Positions 5,926 to 9,018 of a stretch of DNA of 9,018 nt are shown in pieces. Made by a program: the position numbers and the translations under genes. Within the stretch, counting starts at the first letter, position 1. Every line of letters starts with the position of its first letter. The notes under the pieces are model-generated. The model was not told where the DNA came from and did no database searches. It saw nothing but the letters and a program-made list of their open reading frames with translations. The stretch comes from Syntrophomonas sp. UBA1376 (GTDB lineage Bacteria; Bacillota; Syntrophomonadia; Syntrophomonadales; Syntrophomonadaceae). The DNA lies in the NCBI GenBank assembly GCA_002305535.1, contig DBRE01000022.1:19942-28959 (forward strand). Reading direction: 5' to 3'.

Positions 5926-6619
5926 AGCGGAAGGTCCTCTTTTCTAGGGTCAGAATAAACAAGTTGATAGCAAAGGATATGGTCAGCAGTATAATGCCGA
6001 TAGCAATAGCCGTGCTGAAGTTCCCCATTCTGGTTTCCAAAACTATGGAGGTGGTCAACACCCGGGTACTCCAACGGATGTTGCCCCCTACCAACATAAC
6101 TGCTCCTACCTCAGCTATGACCCGACCCAGGGCAGTAGTCAAAGCGGCAATTATGCCCATGCGAGCTTCCCGCATTATAGATAATGTAGCTTGGCGGCGA
6201 GTTGCTCCTAGAGTAGCAGCCGTATCATATACTTCCTGATTAAGAGCCAAAACTGCCCGGGCAGTCAGACCGCATACTATGGGGGCAGCCAACAAAACCT
6301 GCGCCATAACCATGGCGGCTGGAGTAAATAAGAGTTCGTATTGGCCTAACAGGCCGCGGCTGGTTAGCAATAAATACACCAACAGGCCTGCCAACACTGG
6401 CGGCAGGCCCATCAATGTATAAACCGTATTTAGAATTACCTGTTTGCCGCGAACCTTGGTCAAGGCCAGAGCAGCTCCCAGAGGCACCCCTATTAAAGCA
6501 GACAGAACTAAGGCAGTCAGTGAAACTTGCAGTGACAGCAAGGTTACGTCGAATATTTCCGCATCCATTTGCCAAATAAGCAGAAAGCCTTCCTTTAGAC
6601 CCTGAACCAATATTTCCAC
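5900..6619 (-). CDS. tupB: Tungstate ABC transporter permease TupB
   Basis: This 239-residue membrane permease forms the tungstate channel. Hydrophobic segments are visible at about residues 24-52, 65-86, 96-117, 155-178 and 203-224. The cytoplasmic EAA loop that docks on the ATPase is at about 129-157 (EVYDTAATLGATRRQAT, with conserved G138). The following ALGRVIAEVGAVMLVGGNI string is typical of TupB/WtpB-type molybdate and tungstate permeases. The start is GTG at 6619-6617, chosen because GGGGGAAA lies 7 bases upstream. It begins 29 bases after the tupA stop and overlaps tupC by 26 bases, so the operon is tightly packed. Confidence 0.9.
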   Translation of the reverse strand: MEILVQGLKEGFLLIWQMDAEIFDVTLLSLQVSLTALVLSALIGVPLGAALALTKVRGKQVILNTVYTLMGLPPVLAGLLVYLLLTSRGLLGQYELLFTPAAMVMAQVLLAAPIVCGLTARAVLALNQEVYDTAATLGATRRQATLSIMREARMGIIAALTTALGRVIAEVGAVMLVGGNIRWSTRVLTTSIVLETRMGNFSTAIAIGIILLTISFAINLFILTLEKRTFRYENTIQIT

Positions 6620-6648
6620 GGATTTCCCCCTACAAAACTATTCTCAAA

Positions 6649-7512
6649 CTATTTTGCATCAGGAACAAACAACGCCTGACCATACTCGTCCACTCCGAAC
6701 TCGCCAATCATCTGCTGTCCCTTTTCTGATGTCAGCCATTCTGCAAAGGCGGTAGCTCCTTCAAAATCCACATGGGCATATTTTTCCGGATTGACGGGAA
6801 TAACACCATAGGGATTCAACAAGTCAGGGCTGCCCTCTACCATGGGCTCCAGCTGATAGTTGTCTTTTAAAGCCAGATAAGTTGCCCGATCGATCAAAGT
6901 GTAGGCTTTTTTCTCATCGGCCATGCGGAAAGTATCACCCATCCCTTGGCCAACCTCTATGTACCAATCACCTTCCGGAGTGATCTCAGCCTTTTTCCAG
7001 ATGCCCTTTTCTTTTTTATCAGTACCGGAGTTATCTCCCCGGGAAACAAAGGGGGCTTGCTTTTCCTGGATGGCCACAAAAGCTTTCAATACATCTGCTT
7101 CACCCTTGATACCGGCAGGATCCTCAGTAGAGCCGATTATCAAATAGTCATTATACATTACATCGCGGCGGTCAACTCCGAAACCATCTTCTACAAACTT
7201 GTCCTCAGCCGCCCGGGAGTGCACCAGGATAACGTCAACATCTCCGGCTTCACCCATTTCAATGGCCTGACCAGTGCCAACGGCAATGACCTGTACCTTG
7301 TAATTGGCGTCCTTTTCGAATTCAGGTAAGATGTAGTCTAATAATCCTGAGTCTTCGGTACTGGTGGTGGTAGCCAGCTTCAATTCTTTGGCTGCTGGTG
7401 GCTGATCAGCTGATTGATCTGGGGCCTCCTCCTGAGCGCATCCAGCTAAAACAGACATCATGAATATCATCAATAAACCGATAATTAGGGTAAGTTTACT
7501 TTTCTTAAACAT
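6649..7512 (-). CDS. tupA: Tungstate-binding lipoprotein TupA
   Basis: This 287-residue substrate-binding protein captures tungstate outside the membrane and hands it to TupB. A lipoprotein signal peptide is clear: basic MFKKSK, a hydrophobic stretch, and lipobox LAGC with the lipidated Cys at 25, followed by an acidic/Pro linker. The mature part carries ATTTST (47-52), the motif that marks TupA and separates it from ModA and WtpA. It also carries VGTGQA (78-83), HSR (98-100), VSRGDNSGT (156-164), GQGMGDT (188-194) and YTLIDRATYL (204-213), all familiar from this family's oxyanion pocket. Length is usual. The ATG follows CAGGAGG at about 11 bases. A long leader with a terminator precedes it. 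Very high selectivity for tungstate over molybdate is known for TupA and is inferred here. Confidence 0.93.
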   Translation of the reverse strand: MFKKSKLTLIIGLLMIFMMSVLAGCAQEEAPDQSADQPPAAKELKLATTTSTEDSGLLDYILPEFEKDANYKVQVIAVGTGQAIEMGEAGDVDVILVHSRAAEDKFVEDGFGVDRRDVMYNDYLIIGSTEDPAGIKGEADVLKAFVAIQEKQAPFVSRGDNSGTDKKEKGIWKKAEITPEGDWYIEVGQGMGDTFRMADEKKAYTLIDRATYLALKDNYQLEPMVEGSPDLLNPYGVIPVNPEKYAHVDFEGATAFAEWLTSEKGQQMIGEFGVDEYGQALFVPDAK

Positions 7513-7559
7513 AAATGCCCAAACCTCCTGATTTACAAATTCCCTCTAAAAATTGGCAT

Positions 7560-7598
7560 AAAAAAGGGTTCCCATTGGCAGTAAGCCAACTAGAAACC
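7560..7598 (-). terminator. Leader terminator upstream of tupA (riboswitch expression platform)
   Basis: On the minus strand GGTTTC-ta-GTTGGC, loop ttact, GCCAAT-g-GGAACC forms a strong stem with wobble pairs, followed by CTTTTTT. It lies 48 bases before the tupA ATG and downstream of the operon promoter, so it must be read through for tup expression. An alternative pairing of the 5' arm region (ACTAT and GTTTC, 7606-7593) with GGAACATAGT (7683-7674) could serve as antiterminator; that alternative is inference. Confidence 0.85.
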
Positions 7599-7620
7599 AC
7601 TATAGTATTCAGCCCTTAGA

Positions 7621-7720
7621 ATCATCTCCTTTCCAAGCGGGAGGCACATCAGTTTCCCGATGCACCCTGTCGGACTATGTTCCTTAGCTGTTGATGCCTT
7701 AGGATCATAATCTCGGAGAC
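7621..7720 (-). promoter_or_regulatory. Candidate Moco/Tuco-class riboswitch aptamer of the tup operon
   Basis: A structured segment lies between the promoter and the leader terminator. On the minus strand TCTCC (7719-7715) pairs with GGAGA (7629-7625) to close it. Inside, CGGGA (7659-7655) can pair with TCCCG (7642-7638), or GGTGCATC (7666-7659) with GATGTGCC (7650-7643). The blocks CTCCGAG, CGGGAA, GCCTCCCGC and AAGGAGATGA look like a conserved aptamer core. RNAs of the Moco class are known upstream of molybdenum- and tungsten-cofactor and transporter genes, which is why I suggest that class. I matched it by memory and not by a covariance model, and another ligand is possible. Confidence 0.55.
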
Positions 7721-7740
7721 ATAATTTTTAAGTTATCCCT

Positions 7741-7770
7741 ATTATGTGACTAAATTTGCCCACATGTCAA
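7741..7770 (-). promoter_or_regulatory. Promoter of the tupABC operon
   Basis: On the minus strand TTGACA (7770-7765, perfect -35) is followed after 18 bases by CATAAT (7746-7741, five of six -10 bases). Transcription would start near 7734, giving an untranslated leader of about 220 nt before tupA. Confidence 0.75.
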
Positions 7771-7773
7771 TGG

Positions 7774-7793
7774 CCACCAGTCGTTTTCGGTGG
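7774..7793. repeat. Short inverted repeat upstream of tup promoter
   Basis: CCACC (7774-7778) and GGTGG (7789-7793) form a 5-bp inverted repeat directly upstream of the -35 box of the tup promoter. It does not resemble a ModE site. It may be a regulator site or chance. The rest of the stretch between the upstream terminator and this promoter (about 7794-7879) holds nothing I recognise. Confidence 0.25.
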
Positions 7794-7879
7794 ACAGGGT
7801 CGTACATCCCTCTCTTATGGGTTTTGAACACCCCGTTTGCTTAATCTGCTTGTATGGCTTGTCCCTACTCTTCCCCAGC

Positions 7880-7906
7880 AAAAGGACACCTCTTATCGAG
7901 GTGCCC
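7880..7906 (-). terminator. Rho-independent terminator of the patatin-RHH operon
   Basis: On the minus strand GGGCACCTC-gataa-GAGGTGTCC is a 9-bp stem with one wobble pair followed by TTTT. It starts 12 bases after the stop of the ribbon-helix-helix gene and separates that unit from the tup promoter. Confidence 0.85.
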
Positions 7907-7918
7907 TCGGTCGGCTGC

Positions 7919-8080
7919 TTAACCGTTTTTTTGTTCCTCCTCGCGGGCCAGGTATTCACGTATTATCATTCTGACCAGGGCACTCCGTGAAATCTGCTGA
8001 TCTCTGGCCAGGCGCTTTATTTCTTCCACCTGTTTACGTGTCAAATAAAATGTCGCGTGTTCAAACTTATCAGTTGCCAT
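7919..8080 (-). CDS. Small ribbon-helix-helix (CopG/Arc-type) DNA-binding protein
   Basis: This 53-residue protein has the layout of a ribbon-helix-helix domain and almost nothing else: a beta strand HATFYLT (8-14), helix A RKQVEEIKRLARDQ (15-28), a turn, and helix B from SRSALVRMIIREYLAREEE (31-49). Such proteins bind DNA as dimers through the strand. The start chosen is ATG at 8080-8078, six bases after GGAGGGGG; an in-frame ATG at 8110 is not preceded by such a site. It starts one base after the stop of the patatin-like gene, so its ribosome binding site lies in that gene's last codons and translation is probably coupled. CopG-like proteins are often antitoxins, but no toxin-like gene is next to it; a terminator follows. 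The target is unknown. Confidence 0.85.
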   Translation of the reverse strand: MATDKFEHATFYLTRKQVEEIKRLARDQQISRSALVRMIIREYLAREEEQKNG

Positions 8081-8081
8081 T

Positions 8082-9018
8082 TTAACCCCCTCCCCGCCGC
8101 CTGAGAGCATGTTGGCATTTATTGCTTTGTCGATAGTATATGTGATCGGTAGTTTTTCTGTTACAGTATGATCTGATCTGCAGGTCTTTTTCTAAATGGG
8201 CTATCTGTTCTTTCATAGCCCGGCGTCCGGCTCGAACAAATCGAGCTGCTGTCTCCCAGTCGGTCAGGCCTACTGATTTTACCTGGGGTCTAATTACCAG
8301 ATCGGCAAACAGACGCTGCTCCGTTTCGGAAGTTTCGTAGGTGAGGATGCTGATGGATCTGCTGATGATATCTGGTATACCACCAGCTTGTCGTAGGTAA
8401 TACCCCCCGCCCAGATTGACCGCCATGATATATTCAGCACCCATCACTTTTTGTGCGGTTATGGGTACGATGCTCTTAAGCCCTCCATCCACCAGTTGCA
8501 TATCAGCGAAGTCCAAGGGAACAAAAGTGGCGGGAATGGCAATGCTGGCCCGAACTGCTTCGCTTAGTAAAGCCTCCTGTATCACCACTCGGGAGCCATT
8601 TTCCCACCCTGGATCTTGATTGGTAAAGATGATCTCCCGCCCGCTGTCAATGTCACAGCCAATGATGGTAAGAGGCAGAGAGCATTCCTTAAGAGATTTG
8701 CCCCTGGTCCACTGCTCCACCAGGTGCTGGATCTTGTCGCCTTTGATAATACCTTGGATAGGTGCATCCAACCCGGGCAGATAACGGGAAAGGATATACT
8801 TGATCAAGCCACTGATGTTATAGTCCAGATAATCGGCGGGTTGCAGTCCAAGGGCCAACTCTTCGATCTGGTAGGCGGACAGGCCGCTGGCGTACAGGGC
8901 GGCTACCAGGGCTCCAGCACTGGTTCCGGATAGATAACTTATGGGGATATGATAGTCTTCCAGAACCTGCAAAACACCGATGTGAGCAAAGCCCCTTAAA
9001 CCTCCCCCACCCAAGGCT
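8082..9018 (-). CDS. Patatin-like phospholipase / RssA-type serine hydrolase (5' truncated)
   Basis: About 312 residues are visible and the N-terminus lies beyond the window. The first visible residues, A-LGGGGLRGFAHIGVL, are the patatin oxyanion-hole motif, so the TTG at 9014 is an internal Leu codon and not a start. The nucleophile elbow is GTSAG (Ser about 30 residues after the GGGG motif). The catalytic Asp is in LVDGG, preceded by VRASIAIPATFVP, another family hallmark. These give the Ser-Asp dyad of lipid acyl hydrolases. No signal peptide or membrane helix is visible in this part, so a cytoplasmic or membrane-associated lipase/esterase is likely. The last 30 residues, ending RRRGGG, are basic and unlike the family, and part of that end encodes the ribosome binding site of the next gene. 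The substrate is unknown. Confidence 0.9.
   Translation of the reverse strand, partial: ALGGGGLRGFAHIGVLQVLEDYHIPISYLSGTSAGALVAALYASGLSAYQIEELALGLQPADYLDYNISGLIKYILSRYLPGLDAPIQGIIKGDKIQHLVEQWTRGKSLKECSLPLTIIGCDIDSGREIIFTNQDPGWENGSRVVIQEALLSEAVRASIAIPATFVPLDFADMQLVDGGLKSIVPITAQKVMGAEYIMAVNLGGGYYLRQAGGIPDIISRSISILTYETSETEQRLFADLVIRPQVKSVGLTDWETAARFVRAGRRAMKEQIAHLEKDLQIRSYCNRKTTDHIYYRQSNKCQHALRRRGGG

Noticed and set aside
6240..6575. 111-codon minus-strand frame within tupB
   Set aside because: It is a shadow frame fully inside tupB, whose own frame has clear permease motifs.
6946..7329. 127-codon plus-strand frame opposite tupA
   Set aside because: It is antisense to tupA, without a ribosome binding site or family motif, while tupA has signal peptide and binding motifs throughout.
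7621..7720. Cobalamin, TPP or FMN riboswitch in the tup leader
   Set aside because: The hallmark core strings of those classes are not present. The transporter context and core blocks fit a Mo/W cofactor RNA better.
7750..7990. Short open frames on both strands across 7750-7990
   Set aside because: They overlap the tup promoter, the terminator at 7880-7906 and the end of the RHH gene, and show no protein-like pattern.
7919..8080. Toxin-antitoxin pair with a classic RelE/MazF-type toxin
   Set aside because: No small toxin gene is adjacent: the upstream neighbour is a patatin-like hydrolase of over 310 residues and a terminator follows directly downstream.
9012..9014. TTG at 9014 as start of the patatin-like gene
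   Set aside because: The codon falls inside the A-L-GGGG oxyanion motif and the frame stays open to the window edge, so the gene must begin outside.

Overview
The window looks like part of a chromosome from a strictly anaerobic, fermentative or syntrophic member of the Firmicutes, probably a Clostridia relative near Syntrophomonadaceae. This is inferred from strong AGGAGG-type ribosome binding sites, a YtrA-type GntR repressor operon, a crotonase plus butyryl-CoA:acetate-type CoA-transferase pair, and a tungstate uptake operon. No ribosomal or other lineage marker is present, so the placement is tentative.

Layout. (1) Positions 1-32 hold the first ten codons of a minus-strand gene that continues outside the window; a strong intrinsic terminator lies upstream of it at 73-107. 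(2) Positions 235-2013 hold a three-gene minus-strand operon: YtrA-like GntR repressor, ABC ATPase and six-helix ABC-2-type permease. The genes overlap by 4 and 11 bases. It has a near-consensus promoter overlapped by a GCGCAT/ATGCGC inverted repeat. (3) Positions 2088-2603 are non-coding, with a degenerate copy of an intergenic repeat and small palindromes in front of the next gene. (4) Positions 2604-4802 hold a plus-strand pair: enoyl-CoA hydratase (crotonase) and a family I CoA-transferase of the butyryl-CoA:acetate / 4-hydroxybutyrate type. (5) Positions 4803-5190 are a convergent intergenic region with a GC-rich hairpin, one palindromic repeat of about 80 bp and a half copy of it. (6) Positions 5191-7512 hold the minus-strand operon tupA-tupB-tupC (tungstate-binding lipoprotein, permease, ATPase). 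It is preceded by a leader of about 220 nt with a promoter, a structured candidate aptamer (Moco/Tuco riboswitch class suspected) and a terminator immediately before tupA. (7) Positions 7919-9018 hold a 5'-truncated patatin-like phospholipase gene followed, one base later, by a 53-aa ribbon-helix-helix protein gene and a terminator.

How the genes may work together. The crotonase and CoA-transferase fit the butyrate/crotonate activation and hydration steps of beta-oxidation or butyrate formation. The tungstate importer would supply tungsten for tungsten enzymes such as formate dehydrogenases or aldehyde oxidoreductases, which many such anaerobes use to dispose of electrons. That link is inference from knowledge of this metabolic type, because the two units are convergent and not co-transcribed. 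The GntR/ABC operon looks like a self-regulated envelope-stress or drug/peptide export module. I see no CRISPR array, tRNA, rRNA, transposase or phage gene, and no clear new multi-gene system. The least explained parts are the tup leader RNA, the dispersed palindromic repeats and the patatin-RHH coupling.
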